The position numbers were made by a program, and so were the translations under genes. DNA of 21,456 nucleotides from Pelargonium cotyledonis (taxonomy: Eukaryota; Streptophyta; Magnoliopsida; Geraniales; Geraniaceae), in contig JAYMTA010001161.1 of the NCBI GenBank assembly GCA_036897625.1, forward strand, positions 1-21,456. Direction: 5' to 3'. The number at the start of each line of letters is the position of its first letter. Positions within the stretch are counted from its first letter, which is position 1. The notes below the pieces were generated by a model. The model was not told where the DNA came from, searched no databases, and was given only the letters and a program-made list of their open reading frames with translations. Below are positions 1 to 10,666 of the stretch, piece after piece.

Positions 1-290
1 AGTCTACGAGGACGAACGACCACAGACGACGGCGAGCCGAGCCAAGCGTCGTCGAGTAGCTGTGTTTATTTTTTTGGTAATTTTTTTTCTTGATGGTGCC
101 TATATTGGCTGATATTGATTAGTATCTTGTATGTTTGAGATTGTTTTGTGAGATTGATTGATTTCTCGTTCCTTTGAATTTGGGCAAGCTGTTCTCAGAT
201 ACTTGATTTTGGATCTTGTTTTATTGCCTGCCATGTGTTTGATAAAATGCCACAAAAAATCTTGATGTCTTCTCTGGCATTTTGTTTTAG

Positions 291-330
291 GTTGGTTTAA
301 GCGGAGCACTTGAAACACTTTGTGGGCAAG
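291..330 (+). pseudogene. MATE (DETOXIFICATION) transporter exon-like fragment
   Basis: A 40-base segment lies between a pyrimidine-rich acceptor (TTGTTTTAG) and a donor-like CAAG|GTGGGA. In frame it reads VGLSGALETLCGQ, which matches a highly conserved MATE family stretch (G-x-S/A-G-A-L-E-T-L-C-G-Q). No upstream or downstream MATE exon is recognisable within the next kilobases, apart from the weak relics near 4066-4186. It is either a surviving exon of a decayed MATE gene or a transposon-captured piece. Confidence 0.5.
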
Positions 331-1226
331 GTGGGAGGGAGGGGTTTTCTTTTGAATCGTTTTGTTACATCTTCAAGAACATGCAACTATATCATATAAG
401 GTTTTCTTTCCGGTAACAGTGTTCGTCCAGATTTAGGATTTTCTTCTTATAAACAGATCCAACGTTGCTGGTTCGAGACAGCTCCGACCACGACGTTGCT
501 AGTTCGAGGCAGCTCCGACCAAGCACGGCCAAGCCCCTGCGGTGTTCATCCTCTCCGACCAACACAGATTTGAGATGCATTTTGTTTTGATTTTGAGTTT
601 TGTTCTTATTCACATATTTGATTTGAGACAATTTTGAACTTCAAACAAATTTGATTGTGTTTTGTTTTAGGGTTTCGTAGTGTTTTGGTTTTGATTTGCA
701 TCGAAAAAGTTGGTTTAGATTGATTTAGTCAACTTTGAGAGCTTTGTTCATGTTCATAAATTCCAATCGAAAAATTCATATGGTGTGTTCCGTCACACAT
801 TTCATCCAACATAACGAAAATGGAAGTTTTGGTGAGACTTTTGCAATAATTTATATTTATAGTGTATCATTTGTAACAAGTGGCAATCTCATAAAAGTTT
901 TGTGCAATTTGCCTTATTTAAATTATTAGGAAGACATCATAACTTATCAATTAAGTATGCTAAACTTTGCAAAAATAATATATAAAAAATCAATATAAAG
1001 AAAACTAAAATGTTTAAAATTACCCTGTTAAAAAAATTTATACTAAAGCAGATTAAAATTGGTGAGATTGCATAAGAAGTTGCCACCTCATCAACACCAA
1101 CAATTTTTTTGCCTGATTCACTCTAGCATTATGTCTCTTCATGTCTCATGAGTTACAAATAAAAATCTCATTAACTAATAATAATTGATAATAACAATAA
1201 CTATTACAATCACTATATATATAAAA
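331..1226. other. Intergenic, no gene recognised
   Basis: AT-rich sequence with a 31-bp duplication and several short open frames that lack any recognisable motif or codon bias. Confidence 0.6.
462..523 (+). repeat. Two copies of a 31-bp tandem repeat
   Basis: ACGTTGCTGGTTCGAGACAG followed by CTCCGACC at 462 recurs at 493 as ACGTTGCTAGTTCGAGGCAG plus CTCCGACC. No function is apparent. Confidence 0.75.
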
Positions 1227-1476
1227 TACTCTCTTTATTTCAAAATAAGTGTCTTGTTTCATTTTCATTTTTGTCCTAAAATGAGTATCTTATTTTCTTT
1301 CCTAGTAAATTAGTTATGTATGAATTATCAATAATACCCTTATAAAAAGTTAATTAGAATCTCTCAACACATAATTATCAGAATATAATAATAAACTTAC
1401 CACACTAACTAAATTCTTCTTAATTTTTTTTAAAATAAAATAGATGACACTCATTTTGAGACGAACGGAAGGAGTA
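1227..1476. mobile_element. Stowaway-like MITE
   Basis: About 250 bases bounded by TA on both sides. The left end is CTCTCTTTATTTCAAAATAA with GTGTCTT and the right end GACACTCATTTTGAGACG followed by GAAGGAG, an imperfect terminal inverted repeat of the CTCCCTCCGTCCCAAAATGAGTG type. The interior is AT-rich and non-coding and is related to the elements at 7716 and 16492. Confidence 0.75.
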
Positions 1477-4065
1477 GTAGATTACAATAGCTATAGACTT
1501 CATTTCTAAACATTATCTGACAACATTAGCTAATGGAAGGTGTGAGAAACTGAAAACTCCTGTCGTTTCATTCTTATTTATGCATTCCATTGATTTTATT
1601 ACACTAATATTCTTTCCTTCTCCTCCAGATACACAAGAACATCTTCAGAGAAGACTTTTCCAGAGAATAATTTAGTTGTGAAATGATTTGTCCTGCATAA
1701 ATATTTAGAATTATAAATATTTGATTCACTGAAATCATATCTCCACAATTATTTATATTTAAAGTTATTACAGTTTGATTGAAAAGCTCTTGAAATCTCA
1801 TGTTTCCTTGCATAAACTGTAAAGCTACAAGAAATTTGAGTAGCCAAAGAATCAGATTCTCATAATCTCAGGTACTTCTCAAAGAATCTCTTATATTCTT
1901 CATTTGAATATTCAGAAATCTATCTTTTCTATTTAATTTGTCACTGATTTAGTTTAAATATTACACCTTTACTTGAAATATTTCATTACAAAATCTATCA
2001 TATCCTCATGTAAATCTATAACATTTCATAATGTTTCTATTTTTCTAATTATAAACTCATGTTCTTTCCCATCTTAAAAAAAAAACTCATGTTCTTCAAA
2101 AAATATGAATAAACCTATCTTAAATATTCAATATATCACACTAATTTGAAATTAATATTGATCACATACTTTGAAAATAATTTACCATAAAAAAAATACA
2201 CTTCCGAATAACAAAAAATAGAATCAGATTAATGATAAATAATATATACATTAAGGAATAATCCAACAAGAATAAGACTTTCAACAGTACTAATTCCATA
2301 GAAAAATTCTTACCTTCTATAATCACTACTTTAAACATATACATAAAAATTCACAAATCAACCATTCAAAATAAATAAATAAAACACATCTCACACCCAA
2401 CAAAATCATAATCGAACAACACTTACAAAATCGAAAGTGTACGCAATTTTACTTTGACTTTATCAGGACAATATAGCATAGCAAGCCAAAAGAATAAGAA
2501 AACCAGAAGAATATGAAGAGTAATAATATGTAATAGGTTAGTAGTATATATTTAGAATACCGAGTCTAATAAACTTAAGCTTTATAATATAATTATCCCG
2601 ATTAGATTATTTTAATTAGACGAAAACCATTCAAACTCAAATATAACCTATAGAATCAAAAGCCAAAGTAGATCAAAAAAATTACCAATCCAATTTTAAT
2701 TTTTCCTGAACATTTAGAAAAAAAAAGGAACGGAATTTTCCTTTTCTAATTCTTATGGAACGGGAATCGTAATCCAGTCATATTCATCGAGTTTACCCTG
2801 TTTAAAGGAGAAAACTCACGATTGAAATGAGAAAAAAGGCAAAAATGAGTACGGTATATAAGAAAAAAGTTTGAGAATTCGTTTTTATAGCATTAGATCA
2901 AATACACACCTTAAATTACTAAATTACCAGTCTGAAATATCAACAAAACCAAATCCAAAAATTAATAAAAACAGTCAACACTACTGGACAAAACACAAAC
3001 TCATTCCCCAACACCAAATTAATAATTTATTACTTAAAAATACTAATATATAATTTTTTGGTGGCGCTCAGTGCTCATACCGGTCCCAGAGTAAGAATGA
3101 GCAAGCCATATTTCTAATGGACCATTGTGGCAAGATAAGGGATTGCGTAACTTAATAATATATAGCATGATTTGAGATTTTATAAGGTAAAGGTGTAAAA
3201 TAGTTTATAGTTTATGTAAGTGTAAATTGTACACACACTAAATTTAACGTGATTATAGCAATCAAAATAAGAAATTAAGCAAAACAAATAATACATTAGA
3301 TAATGAAACATCAAAGGAAAAGAGAAATCTACGCAATAATTCATGTGATTGCATTTATGGCGTGAGATTTGCCACAGTAGTTAAAAGAAGAAGCAAAAAT
3401 CAAGGTCATGATTATAGGCTATAGCTGAATTAAAGAGAATAACAAAGTCTAAAGAAAACTTATAAAAAAGAAACAAAGTCTAAAGAAGGAAAGTCAACAT
3501 CAGAGACATTAAATTTATGTGTGTATATTTAGTTTGGATTTGAAATTAAACTAAAGTAAATTTTGGTTTCATCCCATACCAGATGTTTTACCCAAATGCC
3601 CTCAAACTTCACTCTTAACATATGTCATGAAACCAATAAATAAAAAATTGAAAACATTTAAGACATTCTGACATGATAATATATAAGAACCAGACAGAAA
3701 AAACTTAAATTTCTTAACATTCATCACAAATATATAATGAAAATAAAAACTTAAAACTTATATCTAACTCTAAGTGCCCTGGGTTCAGCAAAGTGTTAAT
3801 GTTTAAATTCAACTAAGTTTTCTTTCTTCCATTATAGGGTACTTGACCAGAAAGAATAGAGGACAAATTAGTTACCAAAAATCGAAAATTTCTTACATGC
3901 ACATTCCAATTTCTAATTTTTAACTTCTTTACATAGTGCAAGGAATTATTGAATTACATTCTGAAAATACTAAGTTATTAACAAAACATCAAGAAAAATC
4001 TTTAAAATTAAAATTAATTTAAAAATTAAAATAAATTGGCATCCAAAAACAATTCAAGGCTTGAC
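1477..4065. other. Intergenic AT-rich stretch, no gene recognised
   Basis: Very AT-rich, with scattered short frames of low complexity. A short GC-richer island at about 3060-3140 contains TGCTCAT/ATGAGCA (7-bp arms, 18-base loop). I could not assign it to a gene or RNA family. Confidence 0.55.
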
Positions 4066-4186
4066 TTCAATGTTGGAGCTCAGAACCCACTGGTCAGGTA
4101 AAATCATTTCAATTTATTTTTCAAAGTTTATTATTCAGATTATGTTTCAGAACTGGAGCGTTATTATAAAAATGTTGTGGCCTCAG
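4066..4186 (+). pseudogene. Possible decayed MATE exons (NELGA and GCGWQ regions)
   Basis: TCAATGTTGGAGCTCAGAAC and the following CCACTGGTCAG, then GTAAAA, resemble the MATE SNELGAGNP exon end with small deletions (readable as N-V-G-A-Q-N-P-L-V-R). After TTTCAG at 4150, a segment ends TGTTGTGGCCTCAG before GTAGGT at 4187, resembling the GCGWQ exon end. The order relative to 291-330 is as in MATE genes, but the match is short and frames are broken, so this is a weak call. Confidence 0.28.
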
Positions 4187-5047
4187 GTAGGTGTTACAAG
4201 AGCTTTTTTGTTTGGTAAACTCATGGGCAAAAGTCCTTAATTTTGGACTCGAATCTCCTGTAGACCTCTTTCTCTACAAGAGGTATTGAGCTCATGTAAA
4301 GTTAAAGGGAGAGGAAAAAAAATCTCCCATGCACCTATGTTTTGAGTGAAATTGTAAGCAATTGTGACTGTTTTCATAACGTCTGCACATCTAATATCAA
4401 AATGATTTTTTAAGATCTGATTCAAAATCGAACGAAAAAAATTCTAGGTTGCTTCAATATCAAAACTTTAACTCAAATAATGTAAAAACACATATCTACA
4501 TACAAACTAAGTACATAAAAAAAAAAAAAAAATGAATGACGAACACATCTGAACCAAACAAATCTGTAATAAAATGCGCGCCAAATAATGTACAAATTAC
4601 AAGTAAAATTCTTTAAATAAATCTGATGAAAAATCATACCACAAATCTGGTGCTTTATTGCAACTCCATGGAATTGACGACAATGTTGCTATGCTTTACA
4701 ACTCCATACAAGGCAAAAATTACAGTTGCCTAGAAAGAGAGGGGTTCGATTGAAGAGGAGGATGAAGTATGAGAGAGAGAAAGTTGAAGGGAAAGTGTGA
4801 AATCTGTGAAATGGAGAGGCAAGGTAAATAATGGGTTTATTATCTACAATAATATCCACCACAAAATAAATGGTTAATAAATTGTTTCATTTTATATTAG
4901 TAATAATTTTGTTCTTAAAATAAAATAAAAAAATTCTTTTAATTATTAGATAAACACCGTACTATTAGCTTGAGTACTTCAAATATATATTGATGGATGA
5001 ATCTCAACCAATTAGTTTTTGGCTTAGATTAAGCTACTAATAAGAAG
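4187..5047. other. Intergenic, no gene recognised
   Basis: Contains a moderately complex segment (4200-4440), with AAAGTCC/GGACT words and an AGAGGTATTGAGCTC stretch, that may be transposon-derived. A purine-rich patch lies at about 4730-4830. No coding motif was identified. Confidence 0.5.
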
Positions 5048-5188
5048 TACTCCCACCAGTTCACTTTGGTGGGTACAAGTGATTTTAATGAGATGATAAT
5101 GTCTCATTAGTTTGGCTTAAGTTAAGCCAAAAACATAATAAATTTAGATACATTATTCTCTGATATGTATATTTATAGAGAGGGAGTA
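5048..5188. mobile_element. Short MITE-like element
   Basis: About 141 bases between TA dinucleotides, starting CTCCCACCAGTTCACTTTGG and ending AGAGAGGGAG. It contains a perfect 21-base palindrome, TTTGGCTTAA-G-TTAAGCCAAA, at 5111-5131. Terminal repeats are short, so confidence is limited. Confidence 0.35.
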
Positions 5189-5400
5189 TCATGAATCTCA
5201 TCCCATATAAATTGCTGAGACTTTTAGCCATAAACAAACAAAATGAATTCGAATATAAATGTAAATCGAACGTATACTTCATTATCTATTTGAATTCACA
5301 AATAATTATCTTAAAAATTATTTGAATTCTAAATAAGTAGAAGCATATGAAAGTTTATTTGTGTTTTTCCAAACAAATTTAAATTGTAATACATATTTAC

Positions 5401-5430
5401 TAGCCCGTGCAACGCACGGTTATATGCTAG
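5401..5430 (+). mobile_element. Helitron-like 3' terminus
   Basis: A hairpin, CCGTGC-AAC-GCACGG (5405-5419), is followed seven bases later by CTAG (5427-5430) and then T. This is the canonical Helitron 3' end (hairpin, short spacer, CTRR, insertion before T). The 5' TC end could not be placed, so the element's extent is unknown. Confidence 0.55.
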
Positions 5431-5431
5431 T

Positions 5432-6060
5432 GTTTATAATTACTAATGAGTGTGCATTATTTTGTGAAACAGAGTTGGTTCTTTTTAATTTACAGACAAA
5501 TCACTAAAATCTAAAGTCGTACTATCGTTCATTCCAAAAAATTGTACAAAATATTCCTTTTTTTTTTATCACGTTCAAACATTTTAACACCAAATTACGA
5601 ATTTTTAAAATTTAAGTTATAACATTAAAATGAGGAATAATAATGAAGAAATGAGTAAGTTCTAATTCAAACACCATAAATAGAAATCTCGTTGCCAAAC
5701 CAAAAACTCTAATCAAAATACTACGAAGTGCTTTATGTTAGCTTCTCTAATTTTGATGGCTACAAATTGCAAATGCAATATGCAATTGATGTTGTGACCT
5801 GTAGGGATCTCTTTTTATAAGCCTTTTTGTATGCTTTTTCCCTTCACATCCTCATTCATGTTTGTTCAGATTCTCAAACCATTGCTACAACACACCTCTT
5901 AACTCAAACACCTTCACTATAAATATATTCCAGCACTTTCAGTATAAATATATTCTATTTCTTCATTGCTGTGTGAATATATAAATTAATAACAAGGAAG
6001 AGCTCAAAATATTTAGCAAAATCACACCCCTTTGAAGCAGCAGGTCTCGGATAAACAAGT
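5432..6060. other. Downstream flank of the FBT7-like gene
   Basis: AT-rich, with the 25-bp-period repeat at 5913-5955. It likely includes the 3' UTR of the transporter on the minus strand (6060 downward), but no single poly(A) signal stands out. Confidence 0.5.
5913..5955 (+). repeat. Two copies of TTCA(C/G)TATAAATATATTC
   Basis: Direct repeat with a 25-base period about 110-150 bases past the FBT7-like stop codon, in its likely 3' flank. Function is unknown. Confidence 0.7.
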
Positions 6061-8468
6061 CTAGTCTTTTTTACTTGTGATTTTGGCGTCTGGGATAAAC
6101 GATGACCAATAGAGTGGCACGAGTGTGCACACAGCTTGTATCAGAAGGGCACGCGGAAACCTCGAAAAGTCATCTCCTGTGATCCCAACATATGAGGCAA
6201 GGGCAACGCCTAGGTATCCGCTCACTATAAGTGCAAGGGCAATAGCGGACATCACAAATGCCATTAACGATCCCTCACACCCTGCTGGGCACAACTGTGC
6301 TATCAAAATGCTGAACGGCAGAATCTTAAAGAAGAAGAGAACTTCCAAAAGCCCAGAGAATATAACTACGTATAACGAGTCTGGCACTCCCATTTTTTGA
6401 TAAAATTTGGTCACAAATAATGCATCCGACAACATGAAGATCGCCATTGTTGCTTGAATGCCAGAAATTATTTTTCTAGGTGGGACAGACTTCAAGCGAC
6501 TGTTATAGATGACACTCCATAGAAGCATCGCTGCCTGGCCAAACACCTTAGATATGCCCAACACTGATGAGTCTATATTCAAATACTGTGTTTGGTAAAA
6601 GAACATGGTGCCTGTCAGGGCTGGAATTATGGCATAAGATGCTGCAAACCATGCTATTGAGTGAGCAATCTCATGCTTTCGTAATGCAAATGCAAGCACC
6701 GAGAATTGTTTTCTTATCCCGAAATTGGGAGGACTCTTGGGAAGGTTCATAGAACTCTCACGGACAGCAATGGTGATGAAGAACTGGATTGAAAGGACAA
6801 AACCAAAGAAAAGGAACAGCCCTTGGGGGGAGAACCGGTCAACAAAAATGCCACCCACAAGGTTCCCGATGACTCCACCAGCCGAAGAAGCCATCCATAC
6901 AAATGACTGCAGCTCGCCTGAGGACGAAGGTTTAGAATTTTCGGAAGAGGTAGGTTGTTTTCCTGACTCTGCAACTATGGCATCATTTGCTACCTCCGCT
7001 ATTGAAGCACCAAGATTACTAAGGAGCAGATACATACTTAGGCTGAAGATCGAAATGCTTGATCGGGCAAGGATTGCTATAGCTATCCATGACACTGCTT
7101 GTAAGAAAGCTGCAACAATGAATCGGTTGAAAGAGGTCAGGGGAAAATGAAAATAAAACCCATACATACCAAATTGAGAAGATATATTAATTGATACAGT
7201 CAATTATCAGCACAATGGAGAATATTTCATATAACTACTACAACTAGTCAATCCATACATAGTTAGTTCAAACCCGTGATTTTTCATGGCCTATGGCCTT
7301 CACTATTGCTAGATTATCAGCCTGAAAATGTCATGTAGCTGCTTGGCATTGTTCCAAGTTCTGCATCATTCGTGGACAGACCATGCCTGCACTCTTTAGT
7401 AAGAAAGACATAGTATTGTCCTTTTCTGGACTCCTTAAACCTACCACTTACATCATGCTTTCTAAAGTTCAAAATAAGGTCCTGTCTCCATTGGGTAAAA
7501 GAAGAGGGGGAGTATAAGGGAAGAAGTTATGCATGCTCTCGAGCGAGAATTAATCGTCAGCATAAGGCTTGAGATACTGCCCATCTTTACCCAGAAGCAG
7601 AAATAAACGTAGGAATATGTTTTCACGAGAACCTGTTCAGCCTTCTCTATAAATGTTCTTATAATCGATTTTTATTCATTACTTGAGGTTTGTGACCTTC
7701 TGTTCAGTTATCAAATAATCTCTCCGTCTCAAAACAAGTATCTATTTATCTTTAAAAAAAATCCCCAAAATGAGTTTCCTTTTTCCTTTTCTAATAACTT
7801 AGTTATATATGAAATATTATAACAAGTTAATTAGTATCTGTAACACATGAGCATGAGAATACAAGAGTAAATACATTACATAAATTAACTTCTGCTAACA
7901 ACTAAGGTGAAAGGTATTAAAGCAACTAATTGAGAACAATTTCCATAAACCAAATCTTCATCACTCTCTTTAGCATAAACCGACATTGGGAGGGTAAAAG
8001 GGTCAACAAATTTTCTAAGAGATTACTCCAAAAGAGATGGAGAATGAAAAAAGAAATCATCTGAAAATCAGGAATAACAGAATTATCTCGAGGTACAGTT
8101 CATATGCAAGTGCAAAACTTTCGACAATAGAATTGAAAAATGACGAATTCAAAGAAACCGATTCGATTGAAATTGAAAAAAAGGAAAGGAAGACGTGACA
8201 AACCTCCTAGGGCGATGTAGGGGATGCGGTGCTGGCCGGAAATGTAGACGGCGTCGGAAAGGACGCCGTAGAGGGGCTTGGCAACCATGGGGAGATTGGC
8301 AGAGTTCTGGAGGAGCTGGAGAGTGGAAGGGTCGACGGAGAGGGCATCCTTGAGGAAGAAGTTAACAACCATCCAAGGGAAGCACCTGAATCCCTGAACC
8401 CAGTACCCGAATCCCAGCACCTTGCGTATCGGGTTTCGACCCGCTTTCTTCGCCGACGGTGATACCAT
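6061..8468 (-). CDS. FBT7-like: Folate-biopterin transporter family protein (FBT7-like), two exons
   Basis: Predicted 437-residue membrane carrier of the plant folate-biopterin transporter (BT1) family in the MFS superfamily, expected to move folates or pterins across a membrane; substrate and membrane are not shown by the sequence. Exon 1 is 8468-8204 (88 codons plus one base; donor AG|GTTTGT) and exon 2 is 7109-6061 (acceptor TTGCAG), ending in TAG. The joined codon gives Ala89 and phase is kept. Family motifs seen: GYWVQGFRCFPW (residues 21-32), KPLYGVLSD (64-72, MFS motif A-like), SIAEVANDAIVAES (124-137) and EGSLMAF (367-373). There are roughly eleven to twelve hydrophobic stretches and a short charged tail ending SKKD. 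No clear cleavable transit peptide is seen. The size fits the shorter FBT7-type members rather than the roughly 500-residue ones. The intron (8203-7110) holds a MITE-like insertion. No frameshift or stop breaks the frame. The family is secure; the FBT7 subgroup is recalled, not searched. Confidence 0.9.
7110..8203 (-). other. Intron of the FBT7-like gene
   Basis: A 1094-base intron with donor GTTTGT and acceptor TTGCAG, placed so that the exon codons rejoin in phase between GQHRIPYIALG and AFLQAVSW. This is a conserved stretch of the transporter family. The minus-strand frame stays open upstream of the acceptor to 7203, but those residues look nothing like the family. The intron carries the MITE-like insertion at 7716-7996. 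Confidence 0.85.
7716..7996. mobile_element. Degenerate Stowaway-like MITE in the FBT7-like intron
   Basis: The left end ATCTCTCCGTCTCAAAACAA is a clear Stowaway-type terminus after TA. The interior shares TAACTTAGTTATATATGAAA and AAGTTAATTAGTAT with the element at 1227. The right end appears reduced to GACATTGGGAGGGTA, which looks like a deleted version of the expected terminus, so that boundary is uncertain. Confidence 0.5.
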
Positions 8469-8842
8469 TTTCTTCTGTAATTACACTCTCAATGCGCTTT
8501 GGTTTGGTCTTCTTTCTGGAATCGCTCATACATTACATTAACATTACAGTGTATGACATGAATATTGGGTTGGGTCTATTTTATTTGCTTTTGGCTCGTC
8601 GTCACCTCTCACCTGCTATTGCGATGCTGTGCTATTTATTTAACTTTGTTCAGACACGTGGTGGATCACTTTCATTTTTTTATTTTATCATTATAGCTAG
8701 GCTAACAAAATGATATTTAGTACATATTTTTACCAGCAATAATACGTCTCTCAAATATTGTAAAAGAGAAAAATGTACAAAGTGTCGTTGATCTTTTTTT
8801 TTTTTTTTTTTTCAAAATCAAATTTTCAAGTATGGTATGTGG
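8469..8842 (-). other. Short upstream flank of the FBT7-like gene
   Basis: About 375 bases between the transporter ATG and the left LTR, holding a run of 19 T (8794-8812). The native promoter, if intact, must lie here or have been displaced by the retroelement. No clear TATA or site II element was seen. Confidence 0.5.
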
Positions 8843-9285
8843 TGTCGTTTTGGTCGTCTTATCCTTAGTCAAGGTCAAAGCATTATTTCAAGTCTTATGT
8901 CCAAGGTCTAAGTCAAGATTCCGAGTCAAGGTCCAAACTGTAATCCAAGTCAGGGTATGTTCCTGGTCCAGTGATGATTGCGTTCTAAGTCAGGTGATAA
9001 CTGTGTCCAAAGTCCTGGTCGTTCCGGCGCAAGTTAGTGCACTGTTAAGATGAGTCCCGAAAGTGAGCCAAAGAAACAGTCTCAGGTGTGAGAATGAGAA
9101 TGTCAAACACAAATAGTTATTTGTAAATGAAGCCTGAATCAGATCTTCGCAGTTCGTTCAAAAAGTGAAGAACGTGCGAATAACACTTGAATAACGCGAA
9201 GAACACTTTGAGATAGTTTTCGTTTATGTTTAGCGAATGCTCAAATGTAAGATTGTCTTACATTTTTATAGGAGGACTAGGGGCC

Positions 9286-9294
9286 CTATTTATA
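9286..9294 (-). promoter_or_regulatory. TATA box of the left LTR
   Basis: Minus-strand TATAAATAG followed by GGGCCC. The same box is kept at the equivalent position of the right LTR. Its direction matches gag and points outward toward the FBT7-like gene, about 0.8 kb downstream on the same strand. Confidence 0.6.
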
Positions 9295-9735
9295 GTTTTT
9301 GGTTTACCTGTCACAGTTGACCTTTGGTTGTCCGACCTTAGGAGACGGGTCGTAGGGGCTCGGTCGTAGTCTTTACTTCTATCATGTTGGATATGCACAC
9401 TAACAGGGCAAGAGCCTTAATAGATGTGGTCGAGACTCCTGGAGCAAGTCGTTAGCTATTGAGACATGAGATATTCATGAGTTCTGCTTATGAGCGAGTT
9501 GATGAGACTTGGCGATGAGAAAAATGCATGGTTCTCGACGTGTATGGACATAGGTTGACGATGTAACCTTTACGGAGCGCAATCGCAAGGACGGTCACAC
9601 TATGGTCGGTGCATGCACGCACGGGCGTGGAGCATGGTCGTAGACCATGGGCATACCAAAGCGCACGTCCATGGATGAGACATGGAGGGAGAGCTTCGAT
9701 CGCGGACGAATGCTTAAATCCATGGACGGACGCGG

Positions 9736-9925
9736 ATGAGGACGGATGGATGTACGAAATCACGGATAAGAAGGGACGGGAGCATTGACGTGCACCAAGG
9801 CCATGTGCACAAATCCATACGCACGGAACCATGCACATGGATCCATGCTCAAGGGTCATGCGCACGGGCCATGCCCACTAAGCCATGTGCATGGGCCATG
9901 CGCACAGAGCCATGCCCGCGCACGC
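9736..9925 (+). repeat. Irregular GCCATG(T/C)GCAC repeat cluster in the left LTR
   Basis: GC-rich stretch in which GCCATG or CCATG plus GCAC/GCGC words recur every 12-20 bases. The equivalent stretch in the right LTR is about 15705-15805. It creates several spurious open frames in both directions. Confidence 0.6.
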
Positions 9926-10079
9926 CCGGAGCGTGATGTCTTCGGGCCATTCGTCAGACTCTTCTTTGGGTTTTCGGACTGTATTTGATCCGAATCAACT
10001 TCTCATAACCGATCAAGCGAGCCGCAAGTCACCTAGTCATTGGTCAAAATAATCTTGTTTTTTTTTTTATGTCGAATCA

Positions 10080-10388
10080 GTTGCCTCCCACTTCGAGCAA
10101 CTATGATTTATCGCAATCGTGTTGGGGTGATACTTGAATGTGACGATAAATTCACAACCTTTCTTTCTTCTCGGAGTCGTGCTCATGCCAAGCCTATGGG
10201 TGGCTGATGTTAATGTCGACCGCGGGTCGTGCTGAGCTCCTTGGAGCATGGCTTGGATGGTTATTATTAATGCCATCCCTGGTCTTGGTGCTCATCATGG
10301 AAAGTTAGTTCCTTGGAATGTTGCAAGGGGACTTTTGAACTTTTTTCACTTACCCAAAATTTGAGGATTTGTTCTCTTAAGATAGACA
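10080..10388. other. Retroelement internal non-coding segment next to the left LTR
   Basis: About 310 bases between the left LTR and the CACTA-like end. Read on the minus strand it ends with a purine-rich AGTGGGAGGCAAC directly before the LTR start, a plausible polypurine tract. No conserved coding motif is visible in either strand. Confidence 0.45.
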
Positions 10389-10652
10389 CACTGCAAGAAA
10401 ACTGCTTATCAGCTACGGAATTTTTAGTAGCTGATCTGCAAAATTTCGTCGCTAATCACTATTTGAGACAAACACGCGACGGAACGCCATCCGTAGCTAA
10501 AAACCTCGTCGTAGATGGTTAGCAATGGGGTACCGTCGCAGATGGTTAGAGACGGGGTGTCATCGCAGATCAGCGACGGAATCAGCTACGAAATTTTGTA
10601 GCTGATTTGCGACGATTATCAGCGACGAAATCAACTACGAAAAATGGCTCGT
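10389..10652 (+). mobile_element. CACTA-type transposon terminus with subterminal repeats
   Basis: Starts CACTGCAAGAAAAC, one base from the CACTACAAGAAAA ends of plant CACTA (En/Spm-like) elements, followed by CTGCTTATCAGC. The next 260 bases are dense in short GCGACGGAA, AGCTACGGAA and GCGACGAAA motifs in both orientations, as in CACTA subterminal regions. A hairpin with 9-bp arms, ATCAGCTAC/GTAGCTGAT, lies at 10581-10606. No opposite terminus is found nearby, so this is either a one-ended fragment or the partner of the end at 15421. Confidence 0.65.
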
Positions 10653-10666
10653 GGAGGTGAGGAATA

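Larger units (their letters stand above)
8843..10079 (-). repeat. Left LTR (3' LTR in element orientation)
   Basis: A 1237-base repeat that matches 13984-14708 plus 15422-15966 in order. Shared landmarks include clustered AGTCAAGGTCC motifs, a TATA box (9294-9286), AACCTTTACGGAGCGC, GGAGGGAGAGCTTCGATCGCGGACG, and a T-run before the end. The GC-rich half contains irregular GCCATG(T/C)GCAC repeats. It opens TGTCGTT and ends ATCA on the plus strand, giving TG...CA. It lies about 375 bases upstream of the FBT7-like start codon. Confidence 0.75.

Noticed and set aside
735-929. 64-codon plus-strand frame
   Set aside because: It is a short AT-rich frame without motif, splice context or codon bias.
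3072-3103. Hairpin TGCTCAT/ATGAGCA considered as a microRNA precursor
   Set aside because: The arms are only 7 bp with an 18-base loop and match no miRNA I recognise.
6725-7150. 141-codon plus-strand open frame
   Set aside because: It lies entirely opposite transporter exon 2 and has no recognisable motif; the minus frame carries the conserved family motifs.
8794-8812. Run of 19 T as the poly(A) tail of a minus-strand retrogene or SINE/LINE
   Set aside because: No coding or SINE/LINE sequence adjoins it; simple slippage is enough to explain it.
9488-9865. 125-codon minus-strand frame in the left LTR
   Set aside because: It is created by the GC-rich CATG/GCAC repeats, is not kept as a frame in the sister LTR and has repetitive Cys/His/Gly composition.
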